Assembly: GCA_024404335.1 (NCBI GenBank)
Contig: JAKSQA010000068.1
Location: 1 to 6,085 of the forward strand
Length of the DNA: 6,085 bases
Reading direction: 5' to 3'
DNA from: Mailhella sp.
GTDB taxonomy: Bacteria; Desulfobacterota; Desulfovibrionia; Desulfovibrionales; Desulfovibrionaceae
This document shows, piece by piece, positions 1 through 5,620 of the stretch. The stretch's first letter is position 1; every line of letters starts with the position of its first letter. The notes below the pieces were generated by a model that was given only the letters and a program-made list of their open reading frames with translations, ran no database searches and was not told where the DNA came from. A program made the position numbers and the translations under genes.

Positions 1-342
1 ATAAATACCTGTTGTATGGACTAAAATAACTCTTCTTACACTGTTTTTTACAGCACAATCCACTATTTTAGGTGATAATGTAATTCCTGAAATATGAAAA
101 ATTGTATCTACATCAGAAAAACATCTATCAAGATCATTTGGCTCATCGAGGCTTCCTCGAAAAACTTCTATCTCTGGGAGTAATTCCTCAAGTTCACTAG
201 AATCTGTAGAGCCGCGAACAAATGCTCTAATTCCTGCAGGATACACTTTTAGCAGTTCTTCATAGTGTTCTCTAATTATACGTGCAAAAGCACTTCCTGA
301 CTTTTTCCCAGTAAGACCTGTTATCGCTAAAACTTTTGCCAT
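1..342 (-). CDS. NAD(P)-binding SDR/epimerase-like protein, partial (C-terminus outside window)
   Basis: The 114 visible residues begin MAKVLAITGLTGKKSGSAF. This is a beta-alpha-beta Rossmann start with the TGxTGxxSG nucleotide-binding loop at about residues 8-16. It is followed by AFVRGS (about 41-46), EVFRGSLDEP (about 60-69) and DVDTIFHISG (about 78-87), which is the usual order in atypical/extended short-chain dehydrogenases such as NAD-dependent epimerases. The start ATG has an AGGAG ribosome binding site 8 nt upstream, overlapping the stop codon of the dehydratase relic. That arrangement suggests the two genes were once translationally coupled. The catalytic YxxxK region lies outside the window. 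Codons mostly end in A or T, unlike the G/C-ending dehydratase, so this part of the locus probably came from a different donor. A role in making a nucleotide sugar for a surface polysaccharide is inferred from family and neighbours; the exact substrate cannot be told. Confidence 0.8.
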   Translation of the reverse strand, partial: MAKVLAITGLTGKKSGSAFARIIREHYEELLKVYPAGIRAFVRGSTDSSELEELLPEIEVFRGSLDEPNDLDRCFSDVDTIFHISGITLSPKIVDCAVKNSVRRVILVHTTGIY

Positions 343-350
343 AGATAGTT

Positions 351-355
351 CTCCT
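351..355 (-). promoter_or_regulatory. Ribosome binding site of the SDR gene, overlapping the relic stop codon
   Basis: On the minus strand AGGAG stands 8 nt before the ATG at 342. It shares bases with the TAG stop (354-356) of the dehydratase tail relic. The overlap shows that the SDR gene originally followed a dehydratase gene directly and marks the old junction of the polysaccharide operon. Confidence 0.7.
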
Positions 356-452
356 ATTCAGATGCCCTCTTCTCAGTCCACACCACATCACTGGGGCCTG
401 CCTTGGGCTGGTACACCGTGGCGGGGCGCTTGAGGAGCTCGCACTTTCGGGC
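354..452 (-). pseudogene. Relic of the 3' end of a WbpM/CapD-like dehydratase gene
   Basis: Reading the minus strand from just after the ATPase stop codon gives ARKCELLKRPATVYQPKAG, then PSDVVWTEKRASE and a TAG stop. The end of the complete dehydratase at 1784-3676 reads LKRPATAYQPKAGPSDVVW then TEKKASA and stop, so this is a second, slightly diverged copy of that tail. Upstream of LKRP the similarity continues weakly (ARK... against ARN...), with a net in-frame loss of four codons. The relic is in the same frame as the ATPase, separated from it by that gene's TAA. It has no start codon or ribosome binding site and is surely not a functional gene. It is most simply the tail left when an ATPase-bearing segment was inserted or recombined at the end of the dehydratase gene. 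Confidence 0.85.
361..440. repeat. Direct repeat copy 1 (dehydratase 3' end)
   Basis: This stretch matches 1791-1870 in the same orientation at a constant offset of 1430 bp. By eye 75 of 80 positions agree, with differences at 367, 399, 415, 436 and 437. The match breaks down to the left at the stop codon region, and to the right it becomes gapped. The few substitutions suggest that the two copies are different alleles, or that the duplication is not very recent. Confidence 0.9.
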
Positions 453-1595
453 TTAGCCTGCTTCCCGGATGGCCTTCTCTGCCTCTTCCGAATAGCTGGA
501 TTCCAGATCGAATGCCTCGCTTGTAAGCCAGTTTCCTATGGTGCCTCTGCGGAAAAACGCACGCTTGGATAGCTCTACAGTCTCACCGCGCAAATCAAAA
601 TCAAACCATGAATCCCTGCGTGCATCGAAAATCGGCTCAAGCGATGACATGATGAGAGGAGAGTGAGAGGATGCAATCAGCTGCACCTCCACTTCGGGAG
701 AAAGGCTCTTCATCACATTGAGAATGGCGGGGATTATCTTCCTCTGCCATTTGGGGTGCAGGTGCGACTCCGCCTCATCCAAAAGCAGCACCGCCCTGTT
801 TTCAAGCGGCTCGCCAAGAATATCCTTCGCCTTTTTATGCTCTTCCCAGCACCATACAAGGAAATACGCAAGCGAAATGATCCTCCGCATCCCCGAGGAG
901 GCATGGACCACAGGAACATCCAGCCCATACGGCATACGCAGCGTCGGCATGTCACGGACGTCATCGAGACTGATTCTCGTAAGCTCCCCGGGAATGATCG
1001 GCTCTTCCGCAGGAGACAGGCAGCGCATAACGCGCTGCAGCGTTTCAAACGCAGTGCCCCGCTCCTTCTGCCAGCTTGCCCAGTCAAGAATGAGGCCATT
1101 GCATAGCCTGGAACCGTCGTTTTTCTGAAGGCCGTCCCATACGTCTTTAGGGCTGAAGACATACGAAGCCGGCCTTTCGCTTCCTGTCTCCCTTGGGGCA
1201 TTCCAGTAATTACGGGCCGGGTCCCATACAGCAAAGCCGCCGTCGGCCATGGCATAAAAGACAAAGCCGGGCTGGGGAGGCCTGCCGGCCTTTTGCGACC
1301 ATGACTGAAGCTTCGGCTTAAAAGAGCTTTCAATCTCCTGAGTTCCCGAAGCCCCTGAAAATGAGGAACTGATGGTCGCCGCAGCTTTCTTATTCCGAGG
1401 AAGAGCAATTTTCCCGGCAGTTAGGGAAGAATTGACTTCCTGAGGCCACTTCCGCGTCAGAACCCACCAGATGATATCGAGCAGAAAGCTTTTCCCCAGA
1501 CCGTTATCTCCGGTCATGATATTAAGGCGAGCGCCGAACTCCATCTCCATGTGGGGGGAAGGACCTACGTTCGTTAGCTTCAGGGAATGTATCAT
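453..1595 (-). CDS. AAA/ABC-type ATPase (RecF/SMC-like, possible defence-related)
   Basis: This 380-residue protein has the parts of an ABC/SMC-like ATPase. The N-terminal strand MIHSLKLTNVGPSP is typical of OLD/RecF-like ATPases. A Walker A loop GDNGLGKS lies at 29-36, a signature-like SSGMRR at 233-238, a Walker B LLLDEAESHLHP at 270-281 and an H-loop ASSHSP at 308-313. No membrane segment is seen, so a cytoplasmic nucleic-acid-linked or signalling ATPase is likely. The start is supported by an ATGA overlap with the preceding reading frame (stop 1592-1594) and a GAGG about 10 nt upstream. Small ATPases of this type usually work with a partner encoded in the same operon, as in several anti-phage systems. 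Here the upstream partner survives only as a fragment and the downstream neighbour is a relic. The protein ends abruptly after EEAEKAIREAG, right at the junction with the relic, so loss of a C-terminal portion is possible. The defence role is inference only. Confidence 0.85.
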   Translation of the reverse strand: MIHSLKLTNVGPSPHMEMEFGARLNIMTGDNGLGKSFLLDIIWWVLTRKWPQEVNSSLTAGKIALPRNKKAAATISSSFSGASGTQEIESSFKPKLQSWSQKAGRPPQPGFVFYAMADGGFAVWDPARNYWNAPRETGSERPASYVFSPKDVWDGLQKNDGSRLCNGLILDWASWQKERGTAFETLQRVMRCLSPAEEPIIPGELTRISLDDVRDMPTLRMPYGLDVPVVHASSGMRRIISLAYFLVWCWEEHKKAKDILGEPLENRAVLLLDEAESHLHPKWQRKIIPAILNVMKSLSPEVEVQLIASSHSPLIMSSLEPIFDARRDSWFDFDLRGETVELSKRAFFRRGTIGNWLTSEAFDLESSYSEEAEKAIREAG

Positions 1596-1783
1596 CTGCT
1601 TTGAGCCTCATTGCAACGTGCCGTTTCATAGGTATGGAAAAAGAGCCGGCTGCAGTTTATTTCAAAGCCGTTCTCTTCGGCAAGTATGCCTGCATCGGTC
1701 GCATCATCAGCGCACACGCGCATGGAAGGCCGCGCTGCGTACACGGCAGCAATCGGCTTTGAAAACTCGAAGCCGTGGAATGC
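1592..1783 (-). pseudogene. C-terminal fragment of an unidentified gene preceding the ATPase
   Basis: After the dehydratase stop codon the same minus-strand frame stays open for 63 codons: AFHGFEFSKPIAAVYAARPS, then MRVCADDATDAGILAEENGF and EINCSRLFFHTYETARCNE, ending AQSR and TGA. The TGA overlaps the ATPase ATG as ATGA, the classic sign of two adjacent co-translated genes. The amino-acid pattern looks like real protein (hydrophobic strand, acidic turn, aromatic-rich end) rather than random frame. No start codon with a ribosome binding site is seen, and the frame begins exactly at the dehydratase stop, so the 5' part has been lost. I do not recognise the family. It was probably the operon partner of the ATPase in the donor genome. 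Confidence 0.55.
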
Positions 1784-3676
1784 TCATGCCGATGCCTTCT
1801 TCTCAGTCCACACCACATCACTGGGGCCCGCCTTGGGCTGGTACGCCGTGGCGGGGCGCTTGAGGGCCTCGGTAATGGCGAGCACGTTGCGGGCCTCACA
1901 TTCCGCATCAAGCGTGGAGAGGAAGTCCATCAGCTCGTCCATGGGCAGGCTGGTCTCCTTCTGGTGCATGATGCGGGGGTGCTGGGTGGGGAGGGGATTG
2001 TCGGAGACGAGCAGCTCCTCATAGAGCTTCTCACCGGGGCGCAGGCCCACGACCTTGATTTCGATATCGCCGATTTCGGAACCCGGCATACGGGCCGTCT
2101 TGCCGGCCAGCTCGATCATCTCGCGGGCCATGTCGATGATCTTCACCGGCTTGCCCATGTCGAGAACGAAGACCTCGCCGCCCTTCGCCATGCCCGAGGC
2201 CTGGAGCACCAGGCTCACCGCCTCGGGGATGGTCATGAAGTAGCGCGTCACCTCGGCATGGGTGACGGTCACGGGGCCGCCGGCTGCAATCTGCTTACGG
2301 AACAGCGGGAACACGGAGCCGGAGCTGCCAAGTACGTTGCCGAAACGAACCATGCAGAAACAGGTCTTGTCCTGCACGGCCGCATAGGCCTGCAGGATCA
2401 GCTCACAGCAGCGTTTCGTGCAACCCATAACATTCGTGGGCCTGACCGCCTTGTCCGTGCTGATAAGCACGAACCGCTCCACCCCGCACTCCACACAGGC
2501 CTTGGCTGCGTGGAAGGTGCCGAAGATGTTGTTTCGTATGCCGGCGATGACGTTGAGTTCCACCATGGGCACATGCTTGTATGCCGCAGCATGGTAAACC
2601 GTCTGGATACCGAAGGTGGTGAGCTTGTCTTTGAGGTCGTCCTCGTTCTTCACATCGCCCAGGCAGGGGATGATGCGCACGTCGGGGAACTTCTGGTGCA
2701 GCTCGTAGTCGATGAGGTAGAGCGACGCCTCGGAGAGCTCATAGAGCACCAGCAGCTTCGGATTATGGCTGGCGATCTGGCGGCAGAGCTCAGAGCCGAT
2801 GGAGCCGCCGGCGCCGGTGACGAGCACGGCGCGGCCGCGGGTGGTCTTGAAGAGCAGGTCCTCCATGGGCTTGATGGGGTCGCGGCCCAGGATGTCCTCC
2901 ACGCGGATCTCCTCAAGGTCGGCGGCATCCACTTTGGTGCTCTCGATGCTGTCCACCATGGAGGGCACGGCCAGCATGGGTATGCCGTAGACCTTGATGC
3001 GGTCGACCACGGCGCGGCGCTCCTCGCGGCTGAGGCTAGGCATGGCGATGGCGATCTTCTCGATGCCGTACTTCGCGCGCAGCATGGGGATGTCTTCGGG
3101 CGCATACACGCGCACGCCCTTGTGCACCTCGCCGTGCTTGGAGGCATCGTCGTCGACATACGCCGCGGGATAGAAGCGGTTGCCCATGGCGAGCACGGCG
3201 GCAAGCTCGGTGCCGCACTGCCCCGCACCGTAGATGATGATGTGCGGGCTGTGCTTTGCGTGCGAACGGTAATAGTACAGGTTGACGACCAGGAGCCGGA
3301 TGGTGGCGTAGCCGATGGCCATGAAGGCCATGTAGAGCAGCGGCACGCTGCGCGGCAGGCCCGGCATCATGATCCAGCGCATGACGTACATGGCCAGGCT
3401 GGTGCCCAGCAGGATGGCAAGCACCCTGTTCAGCGTATGCGCCGAGATGTGGTGCAGAACGGAGTGGTACACCCCTGCCCTGTAGAAAAGCGCGACGGTG
3501 AGCGCCGCGACCACGGCGAGCATGGCGTGCCAGCCCGGCCCGGAGGCACGCGGCTCCACGAAGTCGCGCAGCCGCAGCGCGGAGGCCAGGTAGAACGAGC
3601 AGGCCACGGCCATGACGTCGGCCGCTATCATGAGCGCCTGCTTCACTTTTCGATCAAGGCTGAAGATATCAAGCAT
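1784..3676 (-). CDS. Membrane-anchored nucleotide-sugar 4,6-dehydratase, WbpM/CapD/PglF-like
   Basis: This 630-residue protein belongs to the long UDP-sugar 4,6-dehydratases that start the synthesis of deoxy-amino sugars for O-antigen, capsule or glycoprotein glycans. Four membrane segments lie near 14-35, 50-70, 83-103 and 111-136. A first Rossmann domain begins IIIYGAGQCG (146-155). The linker EDILGRDPIKP (260-270) is characteristic of the family. The catalytic SDR domain begins VTGAGGSIGSE (286-296), with YHAAAYKHVPMVE (361-373), STDK (406-409) and NVMGCTK (415-421). Met417 and Lys421 replace the usual YxxxK, matching the altered Ser/Thr-Met-Lys triad known for WbpM-like dehydratases. RFGNVLGSSGSV (444-455) and GLRPGEKLYEELL (544-556) are further family motifs. 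I chose the ATG at 3676 because it leaves about ten residues before the first membrane segment. A further upstream extension would add a His-rich low-complexity stretch unlike the family. Its ribosome binding site is weak. The last ~25 codons are duplicated at 361-440. Confidence 0.93.
   Translation of the reverse strand: MLDIFSLDRKVKQALMIAADVMAVACSFYLASALRLRDFVEPRASGPGWHAMLAVVAALTVALFYRAGVYHSVLHHISAHTLNRVLAILLGTSLAMYVMRWIMMPGLPRSVPLLYMAFMAIGYATIRLLVVNLYYYRSHAKHSPHIIIYGAGQCGTELAAVLAMGNRFYPAAYVDDDASKHGEVHKGVRVYAPEDIPMLRAKYGIEKIAIAMPSLSREERRAVVDRIKVYGIPMLAVPSMVDSIESTKVDAADLEEIRVEDILGRDPIKPMEDLLFKTTRGRAVLVTGAGGSIGSELCRQIASHNPKLLVLYELSEASLYLIDYELHQKFPDVRIIPCLGDVKNEDDLKDKLTTFGIQTVYHAAAYKHVPMVELNVIAGIRNNIFGTFHAAKACVECGVERFVLISTDKAVRPTNVMGCTKRCCELILQAYAAVQDKTCFCMVRFGNVLGSSGSVFPLFRKQIAAGGPVTVTHAEVTRYFMTIPEAVSLVLQASGMAKGGEVFVLDMGKPVKIIDMAREMIELAGKTARMPGSEIGDIEIKVVGLRPGEKLYEELLVSDNPLPTQHPRIMHQKETSLPMDELMDFLSTLDAECEARNVLAITEALKRPATAYQPKAGPSDVVWTEKKASA
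1791..1870. repeat. Direct repeat copy 2 (inside the intact dehydratase 3' end)
   Basis: This is the intact partner of the copy at 361-440 and lies within the dehydratase coding sequence. The two copies flank the ATPase-containing segment in direct orientation. Recombination between them would remove the ATPase and restore a direct dehydratase to SDR junction. Confidence 0.9.
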
Positions 3677-3789
3677 GGCATGTATCCCGAAGATTTTTGA
3701 GGGGCGCGGGGCCCGAGGTATTTGGCTGGAAAGGCTGAAACGCTGTGCTGAAAGACAGCGCTGAAGACGATGATGATGGCTGAGATGTT

Positions 3790-3813
3790 GATGGTTATGG
3801 TTATGGTGATGAC
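3790..3813. repeat. Short tandem repeat in the dehydratase leader
   Basis: On the plus strand the unit GGTTAT/GATGGT recurs (gatggt tatggt tatggt gatgac), with more GATGAT nearby at 3768-3777. On the minus strand one frame would encode a run of His with Asn and Gln. The stretch lies 114 nt or more upstream of the chosen dehydratase start. It may be a slippage-prone microsatellite-like tract in the leader. No function can be assigned. Confidence 0.5.
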
Positions 3814-4248
3814 GGCGGCCGGCGGAAAGCCAGGCGGTCGATGCGGCAGGCCGGGGTTCCGTATCGGTTTCCATGCCGAGGGCATGTGCCGGATTGGAGA
3901 TTTCAGCCACGCCGCGACTTCCCGCGCCCTGCCCGGGAATAATCGGGGGGCTGCGGAATTCCAGACATCCGCGGAGGAGATCCGAAGAGGAAGAGCTGTG
4001 ACGAGGGCGGCGTCTGCGATGACGGCTTCAGGCGGCTTATGGCCGTCGGCGGCCGCATCTCCGGTGTCCCCTCCATCGGAAGGGAACGTCCGGCAGGACG
4101 CTGCGCCACAGGCACGACTCTGCACTGGCCCCCTCCCCTGCCGGAAGCGGAAGGCAGAAGAGCCGGCGGAGCCATTCTCCACGCGGTGCGCACCGGGCAC
4201 GCTGAATCCGGGCGGCTATGGCCGCTCCGGGCAGTGGGTGCCCTGATT

Positions 4249-4620
4249 TTAAACAACAAATCCAGCCTGGCGGCGCCGGGCTGGAACTGCAGAAGAGGTC
4301 GGAACGATGCTGCGCTTTAAGGGCCAATGCGCATGGATACGTATAGAGGCGGCTGCTTCCGCAGCCGTCGATACGAGATGCCATGAACATTGTGTCCGCT
4401 TCAGCACAACTTCAATCCTTCCGTAAAAGTTTGAGAGGACGGTATGCCCCTTTGCCTCATCCGTCAATAAAAACCCGCAGGCAAATTGCGCAGGAGCTTC
4501 CGAATTGGGCGGCGTGCAGCCCTCATGAAATTCAAGTACGTTGTCAACATTCCCGTTAAATGTAAAGTCAGACTTTAGATTTAACGGGATTTTATAAAAA
4601 AGCATGGAATTATAGCCCAT
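4249..4620 (-). CDS. Doubtful hypothetical protein, 123 residues
   Basis: An open frame starts MGYNSMLFYKIPLNLKSDF and ends AGFVV. The first two thirds have a plausible amino-acid mix, but the last third turns into Arg/Ala/Pro/Ser-rich sequence. A GGAG stands upstream but only 2 nt from the ATG, which is too close for a normal ribosome binding site. The next Met (4605) is 17 nt from it. The frame runs through the 39-nt palindrome near its start and through a terminator-like hairpin at its end, so it may simply overlie noncoding structure. No family is recognised. A noncoding transcript is an equally good explanation. Confidence 0.18.
   Translation of the reverse strand: MGYNSMLFYKIPLNLKSDFTFNGNVDNVLEFHEGCTPPNSEAPAQFACGFLLTDEAKGHTVLSNFYGRIEVVLKRTQCSWHLVSTAAEAAASIRIHAHWPLKRSIVPTSSAVPARRRQAGFVV
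4250..4285 (-). terminator. Terminator-like hairpin, minus strand
   Basis: On the minus strand TCCAGCC (4285-4279) pairs with GGCTGGA (4267-4261). An inner GGC/GCC pair prolongs the stem apart from one mismatch. The hairpin is followed directly by the T-rich run TTTGTTGTTT. This is the usual shape of an intrinsic terminator. It would end a minus-strand transcript starting somewhere in 4300-4620 and would insulate the dehydratase from that transcription. Confidence 0.5.
4551..4589. repeat. 39-nt near-perfect palindrome
   Basis: The left arm tcccgttaaatgtaaagtc and the right arm gactttagatttaacggga are reverse complements at 18 of 19 positions, with one central base (4570). It lies about 95 nt upstream of the flavoprotein start. 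It could be an operator for a dimeric regulator, a hairpin in a transcript, or a leftover of a small palindromic element. On the plus strand it is followed by TTTT after one base, so weak terminator activity is also possible. Confidence 0.85.
4609..4614 (-). promoter_or_regulatory. Possible -10 box (TATAAT), minus strand
   Basis: The minus strand carries an exact TATAAT at 4614-4609. No good -35 hexamer is seen 16-18 bp upstream (the sequence there is CCCGGC-like). If active, transcription would start near 4602, run through the palindrome and the GNRA hairpin, and stop at the terminator-like hairpin near 4250. The evidence is a single hexamer, so it is weak. Confidence 0.25.
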
Positions 4621-4671
4621 TACTCCTTTACGCCGGGCGCACGGCGTACTACAGTGACTTCAGCATCTTAC

Positions 4672-4679
4672 AAAGGAGT
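4672..4679 (+). promoter_or_regulatory. Strong ribosome binding site of the flavoprotein gene, with upstream complement
   Basis: AAAGGAGT lies 5 nt before the ATG at 4685 and is a near-ideal Shine-Dalgarno sequence. The exact reverse complement ACTCCTTT stands at 4622-4629, and a 7-bp hairpin (4629-4635 with 4642-4648) sits between them. The upstream copy could pair with and mask the site in the mRNA. Whether the transcript begins upstream of 4622 is not known. Confidence 0.75.
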
Positions 4680-4684
4680 CACAC

Positions 4685-5302
4685 ATGAACGTACTGCTCA
4701 TCAACGGCAGCCCGCACCCCAAAGGCTGCACCTTCACCGCCCGTTCCGAAGTGGCAGCCACCCTTGAGGCCGAAGGCGTCACCGCCGAGATCCTCCAGGT
4801 CGGCTCCCTCCCCGTGCGCGGCTGCCTCGGCTGCTACAAGTGCCGCGAGACCGGCCGCTGCGTCATCGACGACATCGTCAACGAGGCCGCCGCGAAGTTC
4901 GCCGCAGCCGACGGCCTCGTCATCGGCTCGCCCGTGTACTACGCCTCGCCCAACGGCACCATGCTCTCCTTCCTCGACAGGCTCTTCTTCAGCTCCGGCT
5001 TCAGCAAGGCCATGAAGGTAGGCGCCTCCGTCGTCTCCGCACGCCGCGGCGGCTGCACAGCATCCTTCGACGCGCTGAACAAATACTTCACCATCTCCAA
5101 CATGCCTATCGTCGCCAGCCAGTACTGGAACATGGTGCACGGCAAATCCGCCGATGAGGTCCGGCAGGATCTCGAGGGCCTGCAGACCATGCGCACCCTG
5201 GGCAGGAACATGGCATTCCTCATCAAGAGCATCGCCCTCGGCCGCGAGGAATACGGCATTCCGGAACGCGAGCCCTGGATAGCCACCAACTTCATACGGT
5301 AG
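4685..5302 (+). CDS. Flavodoxin-fold NAD(P)H/FMN reductase with iron-sulfur-type Cys motif
   Basis: This 205-residue cytoplasmic protein belongs to the NADPH-dependent FMN reductase / iron-sulfur flavoprotein group, which transfers electrons through FMN. The N-terminal strand MNVLLINGSPHPKGCT holds the FMN phosphate loop (8-16). A compact cysteine cluster follows with Cys47, Cys50, Cys53 and Cys59 (CxxCxxCx5C), the pattern that in iron-sulfur flavoproteins binds a 4Fe-4S cluster. GSPVYYASPNGTM (81-93) is the second flavin-contacting loop, and SARRGGC (118-124) is the third conserved loop of the family. The length is normal, and the ATG is fixed by the strong AAAGGAGT 5 nt upstream. It is transcribed away from the polysaccharide genes and ends toward trpD. 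The physiological electron donor and acceptor cannot be deduced. Many annotated relatives are called flavodoxin family protein. Confidence 0.92.
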   Translation: MNVLLINGSPHPKGCTFTARSEVAATLEAEGVTAEILQVGSLPVRGCLGCYKCRETGRCVIDDIVNEAAAKFAAADGLVIGSPVYYASPNGTMLSFLDRLFFSSGFSKAMKVGASVVSARRGGCTASFDALNKYFTISNMPIVASQYWNMVHGKSADEVRQDLEGLQTMRTLGRNMAFLIKSIALGREEYGIPEREPWIATNFIR

Positions 5303-5620
5303 GCAGCCGCCGGCCTGCCGGCATGCCCCGCAGGAACAGCGGCGATTAACTCGGCTGCGCCTTCTACCGCACCGGCTCGGGCATCGGGCTGACCCGTTTC
5401 CGAATAGATCAGCTGCCCCATGGGCAGGTGCGGGCCGGCCTGTTTTCCGTGCAGCCTGTCGTGACGGCGGCCTCGCAGGAGTGCGGCCCAGGCCGTGCTT
5501 CCGAGGTCTCCGCGTACCCCATGCCCCATGACGCAGAAAGGGATCCGCCCCGAAGGACGGATCCCTTTTTCATGCCCGGCCGAAAACAGCCTGGGGAACC
5601 GCTGAGTTATTCAAACCAAA
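5303..5620. other. Intergenic region between convergent genes
   Basis: The 318 nt between the flavoprotein stop and the trpD stop contain no convincing gene. Open frames give unfamiliar Arg/Ala/Pro-rich translations. A small hairpin (ctgccc-cat-gggcag type, 5412-5427) and the shared terminator at 5537-5570 are the only structures noted. Confidence 0.6.
5537..5570 (+). terminator. Intrinsic terminator between the flavoprotein gene and trpD
   Basis: AAAGGGATCCG (5537-5547) pairs perfectly with CGGATCCCTTT (5558-5568), with a 10-nt loop, and the right side continues as a five-T run. It is strong on the plus strand, where it would end the flavoprotein transcript about 235 nt after its stop. On the minus strand the same hairpin lies 51 nt beyond the trpD stop with a short T run, so it may serve both convergent genes. 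Confidence 0.88.

Larger units (their letters stand above)
441..1790. other. Putative acquired segment between direct repeats (gene fragment plus AAA ATPase)
   Basis: The segment is bounded by two direct copies of the dehydratase 3' end. It contains the ATPase gene and the C-terminal fragment of the gene that once preceded it. Base composition is intermediate between the AT-rich SDR gene and the GC-rich dehydratase. No transposase, integrase or terminal inverted repeat is visible, so the mechanism is unknown. Homologous or homology-assisted recombination with a foreign polysaccharide locus, or a one-sided integration, would give this picture. The exact junctions are uncertain by some tens of bases. 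Confidence 0.55.
3677..4684. other. Long intergenic region between divergent genes, no recognisable gene
   Basis: About 1 kb separates the start of the dehydratase (minus) from the start of the flavoprotein (plus). Several frames are open but none gives a familiar protein, and their translations are rich in Arg, Pro, Ser, Ala and Gly, as expected for GC-rich noncoding DNA. The left half (to about 4250) is GC-rich, whereas 4380-4620 is markedly AT-richer. It presumably holds the promoters of both flanking genes, yet I find no good -35/-10 pair for either. Visible structures are a short tandem repeat (3790-3813), a terminator-like hairpin (4250-4285), a GNRA-type hairpin (4348-4369), a palindrome (4551-4589) and an inverted pair around the ribosome binding site (4622-4679). 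Confidence 0.7.

Noticed and set aside
441..1790. Classical transposon or integrative element.
   Set aside because: No transposase, integrase, terminal inverted repeats or tRNA attachment site are visible. Only direct copies of the dehydratase tail flank the segment.
1775..3700. A 641-codon plus-strand open frame opposite the dehydratase.
   Set aside because: It is the antisense shadow of a GC-rich gene: His/Ala/Gly/Asp-rich, no recognisable domain, while the minus strand holds all the family motifs.
3770..3830. Histidine leader peptide (attenuator) in the His-rich frame.
   Set aside because: The downstream gene is not a histidine biosynthesis gene, and no terminator/antiterminator pair is evident next to it. 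The His codons come from a simple repeat.
3677..3910. N-terminal extension of the dehydratase starting at 3910.
   Set aside because: It adds 78 residues of low-complexity, His-rich sequence before the first membrane segment, unlike the family. The ATG at 3676 gives a normal start.
3770..4246. 158-codon plus-strand frame in the intergenic region.
   Set aside because: It starts in the repeat tract, lacks a ribosome binding site and has a translation without protein-like pattern.
3911..4260. Riboswitch or tRNA in the GC-rich intergenic stretch.
   Set aside because: No conserved cobalamin, SAM, fluoride or other familiar boxes and no cloverleaf could be found by eye on either strand.
4939..5529. 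196-codon minus-strand frame overlapping the flavoprotein gene.
   Set aside because: It is the reverse shadow of the flavoprotein gene plus GC-rich intergenic DNA, with no family motif.
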